Assembly: GCF_000720485.1 (NCBI RefSeq)
Contig: NZ_JOAX01000007.1
Location: forward strand, 186,001 to 250,000
DNA length: 64,000 nt
Direction of reading: 5' to 3'
Source of the DNA: Streptomyces ochraceiscleroticus
GTDB lineage: Bacteria > Actinomycetota > Actinomycetes > Streptomycetales > Streptomycetaceae
In this document: positions 42,132 through 51,376 of the stretch, piece after piece
Position numbering within the stretch: the first letter of the stretch is position 1
How the letters are laid out: each line of letters begins with the position of its first letter
The notes under the pieces: generated by a model
Database searches by the model: none
What the model saw: the letters and a program-made list of their open reading frames with translations, nothing else
What the model was told of the DNA's origin: nothing
Translations under genes and position numbers: made by a program

Positions 42132-43541
42132 TCACTGCTGCGGGATGTTGCTGGCGGTCATTGCGGGTGAGGTCTCGGGTCTGCCGGACGGCCGCGTCGC
42201 TTCCATGTCCGGGCCCAGGTCGCGGTTTCCGCCTTCGCGGCACGTCTGGACGGCGACGGCGGACACCACCAGGACGACGAGGTTCACGGCCATGACGAGC
42301 TTGCTGCCGCCGAGTGCCGTCAGGCCGGCGGCGACGAACGGTGCCGGGGCCGCGAACAGCACGTTGGCGCCGGTGTAGGCGAGCGCCATGCCGGTGAAGC
42401 GGACCTGCGTGGGGAACTGCTCGGCGAACAGGGCGGGTTGGGCGCCGCTGAGGAACTGGATGGAGCACATCACGAGGGCGACAATGGCTCCGGTGACGAC
42501 CGGATTGGGGACCGCGGCGGTGAAGAAGAGCACGATGCCGACGAAGCAACCGCCGAGGCCGATGCGCCAGACGCGGCGCCGCCCGATGCGGTCGCAGACG
42601 TACCCTCCAGCGATCGCGAAGACGGCGGAGAGGCCGTTCGCGACCACCATGATGACCGTCGCCGTCTGGGCGGACATGCCGGTCGCGGAGGGCAGGTAGC
42701 TGAGCCCGTACACCGCGATCAGATAGAAGCTCAGCGTCGTGCCGGCCCAAGCGAGCATCAGCCCGATCACCTGGCGCGGGTGCGTCTTGAGCACGCGGAT
42801 TCCGCTGCGGCGGGAGCCGGCTTCTGCGGGCGTCGCAGCCTCGGCGTTTTTGTTGTCGGCGAAGGCCGGCGTCTCCTCCAGCTTGAGCCGGATGAACACC
42901 GCTGTCGCGACGATCACAATGCTCCCGATGAACGGGACCCGCCAGCCCCAGGCGAGGAACTGATCGGCGGTCAGTGAGGCGCTCAGGGCGGCGATGACGA
43001 GGTTTCCCAGCACCTGGCTCAGCGGGGAGCCGATCACGACGAAACTGCCCATGAGTCCTCGACGACTTCTGTCGCAGTGCTCCACCAACAGGATCTGACC
43101 GCCGGTCGCCTCCCCGCCGAGTGACACCCCCTGGACAAAGCGCAGGGCGACGAGGAGTACGGCGATGCCGACTCCCCCACCGGTCGGCAGGAATCCGATC
43201 AGGATGGACGAGACGCCCATCAGCGTGAGGGTGACGAACAGAATCGGCTTGCGGCCGATCTTGTCGCCGAGGTGCCCGAAGAGGACCGCTCCGAGCGGTC
43301 GGGCGGCGACTCCCACGCCGAAGGTGGCGAACGAGGCGAGCAGGCCGCCGGTGGAGCCGAGTTGGTGGAAGAAGAGCTGCGGGAACACCGTCGCGGACAG
43401 GATTCCGTACGTGGCGAAGTCGAAGTACTCCAGGGCGGAGCCGAGGGTGCCGCTGGCGACCGTGCGGACCTCCATCGACTTCAGGGGCTTCTTGCCGACT
43501 GTGCTGCTGTGCGGCTCTGGCGGTGCGGAAGCGGGCGTCAT
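42132..43541 (-). CDS. MFS transporter, metabolite:H+ symporter (MHS) family
   Basis: 469 residues, 12 segments. MHS hallmarks are GSALEYFDFATYGILSA, FGHLGDKIGRKPIL, RFVQGVSLGGEATGG and GWRVPFIGSIVIV. The family imports alpha-ketoglutarate, citrate, proline/betaine and aromatic acids. It lies 22 bp from the ALDH start in the leftward operon. Confidence 0.87.
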   Translation of the reverse strand: MTPASAPPEPHSSTVGKKPLKSMEVRTVASGTLGSALEYFDFATYGILSATVFPQLFFHQLGSTGGLLASFATFGVGVAARPLGAVLFGHLGDKIGRKPILFVTLTLMGVSSILIGFLPTGGGVGIAVLLVALRFVQGVSLGGEATGGQILLVEHCDRSRRGLMGSFVVIGSPLSQVLGNLVIAALSASLTADQFLAWGWRVPFIGSIVIVATAVFIRLKLEETPAFADNKNAEAATPAEAGSRRSGIRVLKTHPRQVIGLMLAWAGTTLSFYLIAVYGLSYLPSATGMSAQTATVIMVVANGLSAVFAIAGGYVCDRIGRRRVWRIGLGGCFVGIVLFFTAAVPNPVVTGAIVALVMCSIQFLSGAQPALFAEQFPTQVRFTGMALAYTGANVLFAAPAPFVAAGLTALGGSKLVMAVNLVVLVVSAVAVQTCREGGNRDLGPDMEATRPSGRPETSPAMTASNIPQQ

Positions 43542-43584
43542 CGGCTGCTCCTAGTCGGGATCCCGGTCCGGGAGGTAGGGGTGA

Positions 43585-44676
43585 TCAGGGGGTGAGGGCG
43601 TCGATCAGGGTCTTGGTGACTTCGTCGGTGGTGGCACTGCCGCCGACATCGCGGGTGAGGACTCCGGCGGCGGTGGTCTTCTCGATGGCCTTGTTCAGTC
43701 GGGCCGCCTGGTCGGGGAGACCGAAGTGCTCCAGCATCAGCGCGGCGCTGCCGACCGCACCGATCGGGTTCGCGAGCCCCTGGCCGGCGATGTCGGGCGC
43801 CGAGCCGTGTACCGGCTCGAACATGCTCGGGAACCGCCGCTCCGGGTTCAGGTTGGCGCTGGCCGCCAGGCCGAGGCTGCCGGCCAGCGCGCTGCCCAGG
43901 TCGGAGAGGATGTCGGCGTTGAGGTTGGAGGCCACCACTACGGACAGGTCCTCGGGCCTGAGCACGAACTTCGCCGACATGGCGTCGACCAGCACGCTCT
44001 CGGTCTCCACGTCGGGGTACTCGGCGGCCACCCGCTTGAACACGTCGTCCCACAGCACCATCCCGTACTGCTGGGCGTTGGACTTGGTGACCGAAGAGAC
44101 CTTGCGGCGGGTGCGGGTGCGAGCCAGGTCGAAGGCGAAGCGGATGATGCGCTCGCAGCCCACCTCGGTGAAGAGGGAGGACTGGACGGCCACTTCGCCG
44201 CCGGGGCCGCGCCCGGAGAGGTTGCGGCCGCCGAGACCGGCGTACTCACCCTCGCTGTTCTCCCGGACCACGACCCAGTCGAGTTCGGTGTCGTCGGCCT
44301 TGCGCAACGGGCTGATGACACCGGGCAGGAAATGCACGGGACGGACGTTGGCCCACTGGTCGAAGTTCTGGCAGATCCTCAGGCGCAGGCCCCACAGGCT
44401 GACGTCGTCGGGGACGGTGGGCCAGCCGACCGCGCCGAAGTAGATGGCGTCGAAGTCCTTGAGCTGATCGAGTCCGTCGTCGGCCATCATTTTGCCGGTG
44501 CGGGCGTAGTACTCGCAGCCCCAGTCGAACTCCTGCCAGTCGAGAGCGAACGCATCGGTGCCTCCGGTGCTGTCCGCGGCAAGCGCGTCGAGCACCTGGC
44601 GTCCGGCGGCCACGACCTCCTTTCCGATTCCGTCCGCGGGAATCGCCGCGATGCGGAAGGTGCGGGGAGTGGTCAC
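43585..44676 (-). CDS. Tartrate/isopropylmalate-type decarboxylating dehydrogenase
   Basis: 363 residues from GTG 44676. The features fit the beta-decarboxylating dehydrogenase family, tartrate-dehydrogenase (TtuC) branch: IPADGIGKEVV, WGCEYYARTGKMM, VRENSEGEYAG, the metal/catalytic KSNAQQYGMVLWDDVF and DAMSAKFVLRPEDLSVVVASNLNADILSD, plus the NAD pocket EPVHGSAPDIAGQGLANPIG. The likely substrate is a 2-hydroxy-dicarboxylate such as tartrate or malate. It is probably the first long gene of the leftward operon. Confidence 0.87.
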   Translation of the reverse strand: MTTPRTFRIAAIPADGIGKEVVAAGRQVLDALAADSTGGTDAFALDWQEFDWGCEYYARTGKMMADDGLDQLKDFDAIYFGAVGWPTVPDDVSLWGLRLRICQNFDQWANVRPVHFLPGVISPLRKADDTELDWVVVRENSEGEYAGLGGRNLSGRGPGGEVAVQSSLFTEVGCERIIRFAFDLARTRTRRKVSSVTKSNAQQYGMVLWDDVFKRVAAEYPDVETESVLVDAMSAKFVLRPEDLSVVVASNLNADILSDLGSALAGSLGLAASANLNPERRFPSMFEPVHGSAPDIAGQGLANPIGAVGSAALMLEHFGLPDQAARLNKAIEKTTAAGVLTRDVGGSATTDEVTKTLIDALTP

Positions 44677-44799
44677 GGGATGGCTCCGTCCAGTCGAACC
44701 GGTAGCCCGGCGTCGCAGCCAGGTCGTGTTACAGGTGATTGAACGGCTGACGTCGCGAGTGTGTCCAAGACCGGTTCGCTTCCCGGCTTGAAGGCAGCG

Positions 44800-44811
44800 C
44801 CTATCGATAGG
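44800..44811. promoter_or_regulatory. CCTATCGATAGG palindrome upstream of the tartrate-type dehydrogenase
   Basis: A perfect 12-bp palindrome lies in the gap between the SnoaL-like gene and the dehydrogenase start. Its centre contains ATCGAT. It is a possible internal operator or restriction target; no second copy was seen. Confidence 0.3.
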
Positions 44812-44845
44812 GGCAGCGGCCCTCCGGGCGGAGCCTGCGGGGCGG

Positions 44846-45241
44846 CTAGGCGCTCTCCCGCTCGAGCGCCTCGAACACGGGGGCGTTGTCGACGTAGATG
44901 CGCTGGTCGACGAACTTGCCGTCGACAATGGTGATCTTGGAGGCGGCCTTGATCTCGATCACGGTCCCGCCGCGGAGTATCCAACGGCCGATGGACTCGA
45001 AGAAGACCACCCCGCCCTCCTCCTCCCATGCGTTCACGAGGTCGTGCCCAAGCGAAGCGACCCTGTCGAGGACCTCACGGAAGGCCGCGACGACGTTCTC
45101 CCGCCCCTTGATCTCGGGGCTGTTCCCGAACGTCAGGGTCATGTCCTCCGCGTAGTAGGAGCCGAACTCGCGGGGACGGTTGGCCTCCATGGCCGCGTAG
45201 TACTCGGTGAGCAGCCGTACCGTCTCGGTGCTTGCGCGCAT
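44846..45241 (-). CDS. SnoaL/NTF2-like protein
   Basis: 131 residues from ATG 45241; GTG 45283 would add 14. The NTF2 cone pattern is TVRLLTEYYAAMEANRPREFGSYYAEDMTLTFG, IKGRENVVAAFREVLDRV, GGTVIEIKAASKITIVDGKFVDQRIYVD. Members are small isomerases, hydrolases or dehydratases, or noncatalytic. It is the promoter-proximal gene of the leftward operon and divergent from the transporter at 45503. Confidence 0.75.
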   Translation of the reverse strand: MRASTETVRLLTEYYAAMEANRPREFGSYYAEDMTLTFGNSPEIKGRENVVAAFREVLDRVASLGHDLVNAWEEEGGVVFFESIGRWILRGGTVIEIKAASKITIVDGKFVDQRIYVDNAPVFEALERESA

Positions 45242-45290
45242 GGTGATCAGACTTTCTCTGGTGGACGTGGCGGGGAAGGACACCCCGGAG

Positions 45291-45324
45291 CCATTGACTG
45301 AATCTCACAATGCTGGATATCGTC
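45291..45324 (+). promoter_or_regulatory. Shared 34-bp promoter/operator element, copy 1
   Basis: CCATTGAC, six variable bases, TCTCACAATGCTGG and ATATCGTC. It contains a TTGACT -35 (45294-45299) and a TATCGT -10 (45318-45323) reading right toward the transporter at 45503, with the conserved block in the spacer. It lies between two divergent catabolic operons and may control both. Near-identical copies are at 55839 and 60295. Confidence 0.72.
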
Positions 45325-45502
45325 CAGCCCGCCTTCGAGAACTGTGTGCGCCGTCACAGTCGGGCCGTCGCTACGGAACGTCGACGCCCGCCCCAGTACC
45401 GGCTTCGGTGCCGAGCACCACGGCGCCCCTCCTTCCGGCGCGCCGCCGGGTCGACGCGCCGGCCATCACCTCGCGGTTACGGGACGATCCCAGGGAGACT
45501 GC

Positions 45503-46942
45503 ATGTCTGACAATCCACCGTCCACGCGCGTCCTGACCCGCACGAGCCTTCGCGAAGACCCGAGAACCTTCCTGTTCCGGCTGACCGCGATCGCCAGCCT
45601 GGGCGGTCTCCTCTTCGGGTTCGACACGGGGGTGATATCGGGCGCACTCGTGTATCTCCGCGAGGACTTCCAGTTGACCGCCGTCACCGAGGGGCTGGTG
45701 GTCACTTCACTGCTCTTCCCCGGCGCGACGGCAGGCGCGCTTCTGGGCGGTCCCGTCGCCGACCGCGTGGGACGCAAAAAGTCGCTGGTGATCGCCAGCG
45801 TGATCTTCGTCGTCAGCACGATCGCATGTGCTCTGGCACCCAGCGTCGCCGTCCTGATCGTGGCGCGCATCGCGCTCGGCTACGCCGTCGGCGTCGCCTC
45901 CGTCGTCGTACCGCTGTATCTCGCCGAGATGGCACCGGCCTCACAGCGAGGCCGCATCGTCACGATGAATCAGCTCATGCTGACGACCGGCCTGTTCCTG
46001 GCATTCGTCGCCAACGCGGTACTCGCCAACCTGATCAACGATCCTGTCGTGTGGCGCTACATGGTGGGCGTCGCTCTCGTTCCGGCCGTCGGGCTTCTCA
46101 TCGGCATGTGCCCGCTGCCCGACACACCTCGCTGGTACGCGAGCAAGCAGATGTGGCCGAAGGCGCGGCACACGCTGCAGCGGGCACATCTCTCCGACCG
46201 GGTCGAGGCCGAGTACGAGCAGATCAGGGCGGTCGTCACAGCAGACGCGATGAAGGGTGAGGTCTCCGTTCTCGCCACCCTCCGCCGTGAACCGTGGATG
46301 AAGCGTTTGATTCTGGTCGGCATCATCCTGGCGATGGCCCAGCAGACCACTGGCATCAACGTGGTCATGTACTACGCGCCGACCGTGCTGGAGAGTTCCG
46401 GCCTCACCCGGTCTGCTTCGCTGCTTGCCTCCGTCACCGTCGGCATCTCGATGATCGTCTTCACGGTGGTGGGCATGTGGGTTCTCGGTATGATGGGGCG
46501 CCGCAGGATGATGCTGCTCGGTTTCGGCGGTGTGGCTGCCTCGCATCTGGGGCTCCTCGTCACCTATCTGCTGCCGGACTCGAGCCTGCGCTCGTACCTG
46601 ATCCTGCTCTTCATGCTGCTGGTGACGGCGTTTATGCTGACCTTCCTGGCCACCACCGGCTTTCTCGTGCTGTCGGAGTTGTTCCCGTTGCCGATCCGCG
46701 GGTTCGCCATGGGCGCCTCCCTCGGCGGGCTGTGGGTCGCCAACTCCCTCATCTCCTTCCTGTTTCCGATCCTCGCCGAGCGGTTCGGCTCGGTGGCGGT
46801 GTTCTCCGGATTCATGGTGCTCAATGTGCTGGCGACGCTGTTCGCGTTCCGCTGCGTCCCGGAGACCAAGGGGCGCACTTTGGAAGAGCTCGAGGGCGAA
46901 CTGCGTGACCGCTACAGCGGCACGGTCACCGACCACCTCTGA
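45503..46942 (+). CDS. MFS sugar-porter-type transporter
   Basis: 479 residues from ATG 45503 (CAGGGAGA upstream). Sugar-porter signatures: GGLLFGFDTGVISGALVYL, GGPVADRVGRKKSL, PLYLAEMAPASQRGRIVTMNQL, the QQTTGINVVMYYAP segment of helix 7 and PETKGRTLEELE at the C-terminus. It is an inner-membrane H+ symporter for a sugar, polyol or sugar acid. It leads the rightward operon behind 34-bp element copy 1. Confidence 0.88.
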   Translation: MSDNPPSTRVLTRTSLREDPRTFLFRLTAIASLGGLLFGFDTGVISGALVYLREDFQLTAVTEGLVVTSLLFPGATAGALLGGPVADRVGRKKSLVIASVIFVVSTIACALAPSVAVLIVARIALGYAVGVASVVVPLYLAEMAPASQRGRIVTMNQLMLTTGLFLAFVANAVLANLINDPVVWRYMVGVALVPAVGLLIGMCPLPDTPRWYASKQMWPKARHTLQRAHLSDRVEAEYEQIRAVVTADAMKGEVSVLATLRREPWMKRLILVGIILAMAQQTTGINVVMYYAPTVLESSGLTRSASLLASVTVGISMIVFTVVGMWVLGMMGRRRMMLLGFGGVAASHLGLLVTYLLPDSSLRSYLILLFMLLVTAFMLTFLATTGFLVLSELFPLPIRGFAMGASLGGLWVANSLISFLFPILAERFGSVAVFSGFMVLNVLATLFAFRCVPETKGRTLEELEGELRDRYSGTVTDHL

Positions 46943-46987
46943 CCCGCCCCCGCACTCCCTTGTACGTGACAGAAAGTGAGACCGAGA

Positions 46988-47755
46988 ATGACTGCGCACA
47001 GGTTCGCCAACAAGGTCGCCTTTGTGACCGGCGCCGGTAGCGGCATTGGCCGCGCCACGGCGAGGGCCTTCGCGGCCGAGGGTGCCGATGTGGTCGTGGC
47101 CGACATCGACTCGGCCGGCAACAAAGAGACCGCTCGACTCGCCGCCGAGCACGGCGGCCGGGTGCTCACCGTCGAGTGCGATGTCATCTCTTCCAGCGAC
47201 ATCAGGGCCGCCGTCGAGCAGACCGTCCGCGAATTCGGCCGCCTCGACGTCGCATTCAACAACGCTGGGATCGAACAGCCGCCGGCACCTCTCGTCGACA
47301 TCTCCGAGGACGAGTGGTCACGGCTGCTCGACATCGACCTGCGCAGCGCGTTCTTGTGCATGAAGTACGAGATTCCCGCCATGCTCGAGAATGGCGGTGG
47401 CTCCATCGTCAACACCTCGTCCGGCGCCGGCGTGGTCGGGATCCGGGGGCAGGCCGCGTACGTCGCCGCCAAGCACGGGCTCATCGGCCTGACGAAGTCG
47501 GCGGCACTCGACTATGCCGCACAGGGCGTCAGGGTCAACGCGATCTGCCCGGGCATCATCGAAACGCCGATGATGGACCGGTTCTCCGGCGGCACCCCCG
47601 AGGGCCGGGCCCGCGTCATCGGCCAGGAACCCGTCGGCCGGATGGGTAGCCCCGAGGAGATCGCTTCCGCCGTGCTCTGGCTCTCCTCCGACCTCGGTGC
47701 TTTCGCCACCGGCCACGCGATGGTCGTCGACGGCGGCCAGACGGTCGGCATCTGA
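46988..47755 (+). CDS. Short-chain dehydrogenase/reductase
   Basis: 255 residues from ATG 46988. TGAGSGIGRAT, VADID (NAD type), NNAG, Ser in NTSSGAG and YVAAK are all present, ending MVVDGGQTVGI. It is second in the transporter operon and likely oxidises the imported polyol or hydroxy compound. Confidence 0.88.
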   Translation: MTAHRFANKVAFVTGAGSGIGRATARAFAAEGADVVVADIDSAGNKETARLAAEHGGRVLTVECDVISSSDIRAAVEQTVREFGRLDVAFNNAGIEQPPAPLVDISEDEWSRLLDIDLRSAFLCMKYEIPAMLENGGGSIVNTSSGAGVVGIRGQAAYVAAKHGLIGLTKSAALDYAAQGVRVNAICPGIIETPMMDRFSGGTPEGRARVIGQEPVGRMGSPEEIASAVLWLSSDLGAFATGHAMVVDGGQTVGI

Positions 47756-47810
47756 CACGCACCGCGCACTCCGCGGACGAACACACCATCACCTGGAGAG
47801 GAACACCGTC

Positions 47811-48338
47811 ATGCCTGGAAAGCACCGCGAATTTCAGTCGCGCCTGATTGTCACCGGAGTCGACGCCGACGGCAGGTCGACCTTCGTGAGCGACGGCCCC
47901 ACGACCGACCGCCTCGTCGCCGACGGCTACACCCGCAACCACCTGTGGCAGGCCACGCAGGTGCCGACCCCCGTGATGGCGCCGAACGGCCCCGGCGACG
48001 CCTCGGTCATCCCGCCGCCGCCCGCGGGCTACAACTACGTCATCACGGCCTTCGCTCCCGACAGCGAATGGGACTACGAGGGTGGCTACGCGCGGATCCT
48101 GGCGGAGTCGGGCGCGGGCGACGCGGTGGATCCCACGGACGCCCCCGGCATGCACACGACCGACACCATCGACATCGTCACCGTGATCTCCGGTGAGGCG
48201 TGCGTGCTGCTCGACACCGGCGAGACGACCATGCGGCAGGGCGACACCATCGTTCAGCGCGGCACCAAGCACGCCTGGCGCAACCGGACCGACGAACCCT
48301 GCGTGATCTCGGCAGTGCACATCAGCGTGATCCGCTGA
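47811..48338 (+). CDS. Cupin-domain protein
   Basis: 175 residues from ATG 47811 (GAGAGGAAC upstream). The cupin core is near 118-165: TTDTIDIVTVISGEACVLLDTGETTMRQGDTIVQRGTKHAWRN split over two motifs, with one clear metal-type His (KHAW) and an acidic first motif. It resembles cupin proteins found beside SDRs in aromatic and hydroxy-acid catabolism. Isomerase, lyase or dioxygenase roles cannot be distinguished. Confidence 0.75.
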   Translation: MPGKHREFQSRLIVTGVDADGRSTFVSDGPTTDRLVADGYTRNHLWQATQVPTPVMAPNGPGDASVIPPPPAGYNYVITAFAPDSEWDYEGGYARILAESGAGDAVDPTDAPGMHTTDTIDIVTVISGEACVLLDTGETTMRQGDTIVQRGTKHAWRNRTDEPCVISAVHISVIR

Positions 48339-48380
48339 CCCCACCGACCGCCTGCTGGCCGGAACTTCCCGGACGGGCCG

Positions 48381-48399
48381 CGGCGGGGCGTCCCCGCCG
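48381..48399 (+). terminator. Hairpin after the cupin gene
   Basis: CGGCGGGG at 48381-48388 pairs with CCCCGCCG at 48392-48399 around a 3-base loop, 43 bp past the cupin stop. Confidence 0.6.
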
Positions 48400-48467
48400 T
48401 GCCAGACGACCGGCCGGCAGGCGGGCGACGCCAAGCATGGCTTTGGCGTACGCCGCCCCGGCACCAC

Positions 48468-48610
48468 TAGCCCGGTCCCGGGGCAACCACCGTCGCGTCA
48501 CGAGTGGGCACCAGGGTGCCGTCCACGATCAGCACGGTCCTTCGCGAACCGCTTGCGGGGCCGCAGCGCCAAGAGCGGGCCGAGCTGGTCTCTGATTCGA
48601 AGATCACGAA
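48468..48610 (-). pseudogene. IS5-type transposase remnant
   Basis: Reading leftward, the frame has LGPLLALRPRKRFAKDR. After a two-base phase change it reads TVLIVDGTLVPTRDA, the start of the DDE catalytic core of Streptomyces IS5-family transposases. Only about 45 codons remain, with no terminal repeats seen. It is a relic between the cupin and MBL genes. Confidence 0.6.
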
Positions 48611-48635
48611 TGGCTGATCGGGCGGGCAGTGAGGG

Positions 48636-49430
48636 CTACGACGCCCAGGAGAACCTGCGGAGCCCTTCGACGGTGACCAGTCGGCCGAAGGCCAGCTCCG
48701 GGAAGTGGGCCGGCGCAAAGGGATCGCCGGAGGCAGCGAGCTCCTCGGCGATGCGGTTGCGCATGATGCCGGCCGCGACAGGGTCGACGTCCCACATCCC
48801 TATCCACTCGGGCTCGGTCAGCTCACCCACGGTATGGAGCGTGTCGCCGAGCAGAAGGGCCCGCTCGCCATGGTCGTGGATCACGTAGATGGTGGTGCCG
48901 GGTGTGTGGCCGGGTGCGGGGCGCGCGATGAGGCCGGGGAGCAGCGTGGTTTCGGCGTCGATGGGCTCGACTCGTGACTCGATCGGCATGAGCAGGTCGC
49001 GGACCTCCGGCACAGCGGTTGGGCCGGTCATGAAGTGGGCCCAGTCGTCCTCGTGCAACCAGAACGTCGCGTTCGGGAAGGTGATGTCTCCGTCGGTTGT
49101 CGACCAGCCGACGTGGTCCCAGTGCATATGGGTGAAGCAGACGTCCGTGACGTCCATCGGATCGACTCCGGCGCGGCGGAGATTGTCGAGCATCGCGCCG
49201 GTCCGTGTTCCCTCGCCCGTGAAAACTCCTCCGCCCGCGTCGACGAGGACGGTCCGGTCCTTGATCTGGATGAGGAAGGACCCGATGTCCAGACGGATGC
49301 GCCCTTTCTCGTCGGTGGGGTGGTCAGCGCAGTCCCATATCTTGCCGTCCGGATGCGACACCGCATTCTCGATGGGCTCGTAGGACGTGCCATCGACGAT
49401 CGGCACGATCTCGAGATTTCCGACCTTCAT
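48636..49430 (-). CDS. Metallo-beta-lactamase-fold hydrolase
   Basis: 264 residues from ATG 49430. The zinc motif HMHWDH is in DVCFTHMHWDHVGW (about 95-108), with further ligands in RPAPGHTPGTT and in GDTLHTV near 195-200. It resembles lactonase/quorum-quenching-type MBL enzymes. In this island it may open a lactone intermediate. Confidence 0.82.
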   Translation of the reverse strand: MKVGNLEIVPIVDGTSYEPIENAVSHPDGKIWDCADHPTDEKGRIRLDIGSFLIQIKDRTVLVDAGGGVFTGEGTRTGAMLDNLRRAGVDPMDVTDVCFTHMHWDHVGWSTTDGDITFPNATFWLHEDDWAHFMTGPTAVPEVRDLLMPIESRVEPIDAETTLLPGLIARPAPGHTPGTTIYVIHDHGERALLLGDTLHTVGELTEPEWIGMWDVDPVAAGIMRNRIAEELAASGDPFAPAHFPELAFGRLVTVEGLRRFSWAS

Positions 49431-49497
49431 CTCACTGCTCCCGCTTGTCGATGTGCTCGGAGGACGGTGACGGCTCGCTGGTCGACCACCTTGAAGA

Positions 49498-50388
49498 TCA
49501 TTTCGTTGGGAGTTCACACTCCAGTACGCAGTCCAGGAATGCCTGCGCCCCGGGGGTCAGGGGTGCGCGTCGGGCCACCAAGGAGACATGCAGGTACTCC
49601 GGTGGCTCCAGGTCCAGGACGAGGGCTCCCGCGCTGCGCGCCAGGCCCGCCCACGCCTCGGTCAACACGGCGACCCCGGTGCCCTGGAGCACCAGCGAGA
49701 GGATGGACTCGCGGTGCCCCGCCTCCACTCCGTAGCGCACCGGTACGCCGCGCTCCTGCAGTTCGTCGAGGAGCTGCCGGGCCCGAGTGCCGCGCGGGGC
49801 GACGATCGCTGTCAGGCCGGCCAGGTCCTCCAGGGCCACCGCACGGCCGGCCGGCAGCGGGCCGTCGGGCGGGGACAACACGACGAACCGCTGCCGTTCG
49901 ATGGCGTGCACCTGTACGTCCGGCGAGTGCAACTCCTTGGCGGTGCCTGCCAGTCCGATTTCCACCGCTCCTGTGCGTACGTGCTCCACCACCGCATCGG
50001 CGGTGGGCACGGCGCGGACGTCGACTTGCATAGCGGGGTGGCGTCGCTGATACGCGCCGATCATCGCGGACAGCGGCTGAACCGCGGGCGAAGGCATGCT
50101 GGCGATCTCCAGCCGTCCGGTGCGCAGTCCCTTCACCGACTCCACCGTGGCCCGTGCGGTCTCCATGTCCCGCAGTACCTGCCGGGCGGGCGCGATCATC
50201 GCCCGCCCGGACTCGGTCAGTTCGATGCGCCGTCCGATGCGGTGGAACAGCAAAGTGTCCAGTTCACGCTCCAGGTTGCGGATCGCCTGGGAGAGCGACG
50301 GCTGCGCGAGGTGCAGGGAGGCGGCCGCACGGTTGAAGCTGCCGTGGTCGACCACTGCCAGAAAGTATTCGAGTTGCCGTGCGTCCAT
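49498..50388 (-). CDS. LysR-family transcriptional regulator
   Basis: 296 residues from ATG 50388. The N-terminal winged HTH is MDARQLEYFLAVVDHGSFNR and AAASLHLAQPSLSQAIRNLE; the effector domain starts with GRLEIASMPSPAVQPL and includes VVLSPPDGPL and GVAVLTEAW. It is the only complete transcription factor gene in the catabolic island and could control the surrounding operons. The shared 34-bp element does not contain an obvious T-N11-A LysR box, so the link is uncertain. Confidence 0.87.
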   Translation of the reverse strand: MDARQLEYFLAVVDHGSFNRAAASLHLAQPSLSQAIRNLERELDTLLFHRIGRRIELTESGRAMIAPARQVLRDMETARATVESVKGLRTGRLEIASMPSPAVQPLSAMIGAYQRRHPAMQVDVRAVPTADAVVEHVRTGAVEIGLAGTAKELHSPDVQVHAIERQRFVVLSPPDGPLPAGRAVALEDLAGLTAIVAPRGTRARQLLDELQERGVPVRYGVEAGHRESILSLVLQGTGVAVLTEAWAGLARSAGALVLDLEPPEYLHVSLVARRAPLTPGAQAFLDCVLECELPTK

Positions 50389-50496
50389 GGGCCGTTCTCT
50401 CCACACGGGCAACGGTCGGTTGTGCGTCTCCTTGATGAAGAACGCGCCGACCATTGCGGGAATCGCGCAAGCGACGATGAGCCAGGCCGGGGCATA
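50389..50496 (-). pseudogene. C-terminal fragment of an MHS/MFS transporter fused to a P450 remnant
   Basis: Reading leftward just before the LysR start, one frame reads NYAPAWLIVACAIPAMVGA, then FFIKETHNRPLPVW. This is the final membrane helix and tail of an MHS-type transporter. The rest of that gene is absent, and the upstream DNA belongs to a cytochrome P450 in another phase. A deletion joined the two. Confidence 0.6.
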
Positions 50497-51325
50497 GTTT
50501 CTCCTCGATGGCCTGCGGGATGAGCTTCGGCTCGTCCCACAGGCGCTTCTGGTCCCGGGGAGTCGTCGCGAGGTGACGGATGATGCTGCCGAGCATGTTG
50601 GTCGTCGTGCCGTGTCCGGCCTGCAGGAACAAGCAGATGGTGCCCGCGATCTCGTCGTCGGACAGCCTCCGGCCCTCGACCTCCTCGTGAATCATGGCGC
50701 TGATGAGGTCGTTCGCGTCGTACGGCGTCTTCTTGCGGGCCGCAAGGACGCTGTAGATGTCGTCGTTCGCGGCCTTGTGCGTGGCGGAGTCTCCGGCCGC
50801 GCCGGCGTCAATGATCCGGTTGATCGTCGTCTTGATGTGGTGGGCGTCCTCGACCGAGATGCCGAGGAAGATGCACTGCACCTGGACCGGCATGAGGAAG
50901 GTGAACGACTCCACGGCGTCCACTTCGCCGAGCGACACGCTCCGGCTGATCAGGCCCCGTGCGGTGCGGCGGATCACCGGTTCGATACGGCGGATGTACT
51001 CCGGGGTGAAGAAGCGGTTGAGCAGGTCCCGGTAGGCGGTGTGGAGCGGCGGGTCCACCTCCGCCGGTGCCCGCGGTGGGCGGCCCGCGCTCGTGGCATC
51101 GGGGATGGGTGTCTTCTGGGCGCTCGTGAAGGTGTGCCAGTCGAGCGCGGCCTCGGTCACGTCCTCGAAGCGGGTCAGCGCGTAGAAGCCCCCGAACCGG
51201 TCGCTCCAGGCGACCGGGCACTCGTCGCGGAGATGCGCGTAGGTGTCCATGGGATCCGCGTGGTTCTCCGGGGCCAGCGGATCCCAGTCCTGTGCGGGCT
51301 TCGACATGGGGCAGCGCTCGGGCAC
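50497..51325 (-). pseudogene. Truncated cytochrome P450
   Basis: About 275 codons from GTG 51325 (ATG 51307 possible). Visible parts: DWDPLAPENHADPMDTYAHLRDECPV, the B/C region ALTRFEDVTEAALDWHTFTS, DPPLHTAYRDLLNRFFTPEYI and the I-helix LFLQAGHGTTTNML. The homology stops at IPQAIEE. The ExxR helix and the heme-cysteine loop are missing, so it cannot bind heme. The DNA then continues as a transporter tail. This is an internal deletion scar. Confidence 0.78.
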
Positions 51326-51376
51326 AGCAGTCACCTCTCTGTGTCTTACTGATGTCGGCGTTCGCGGCCCTCGTGG

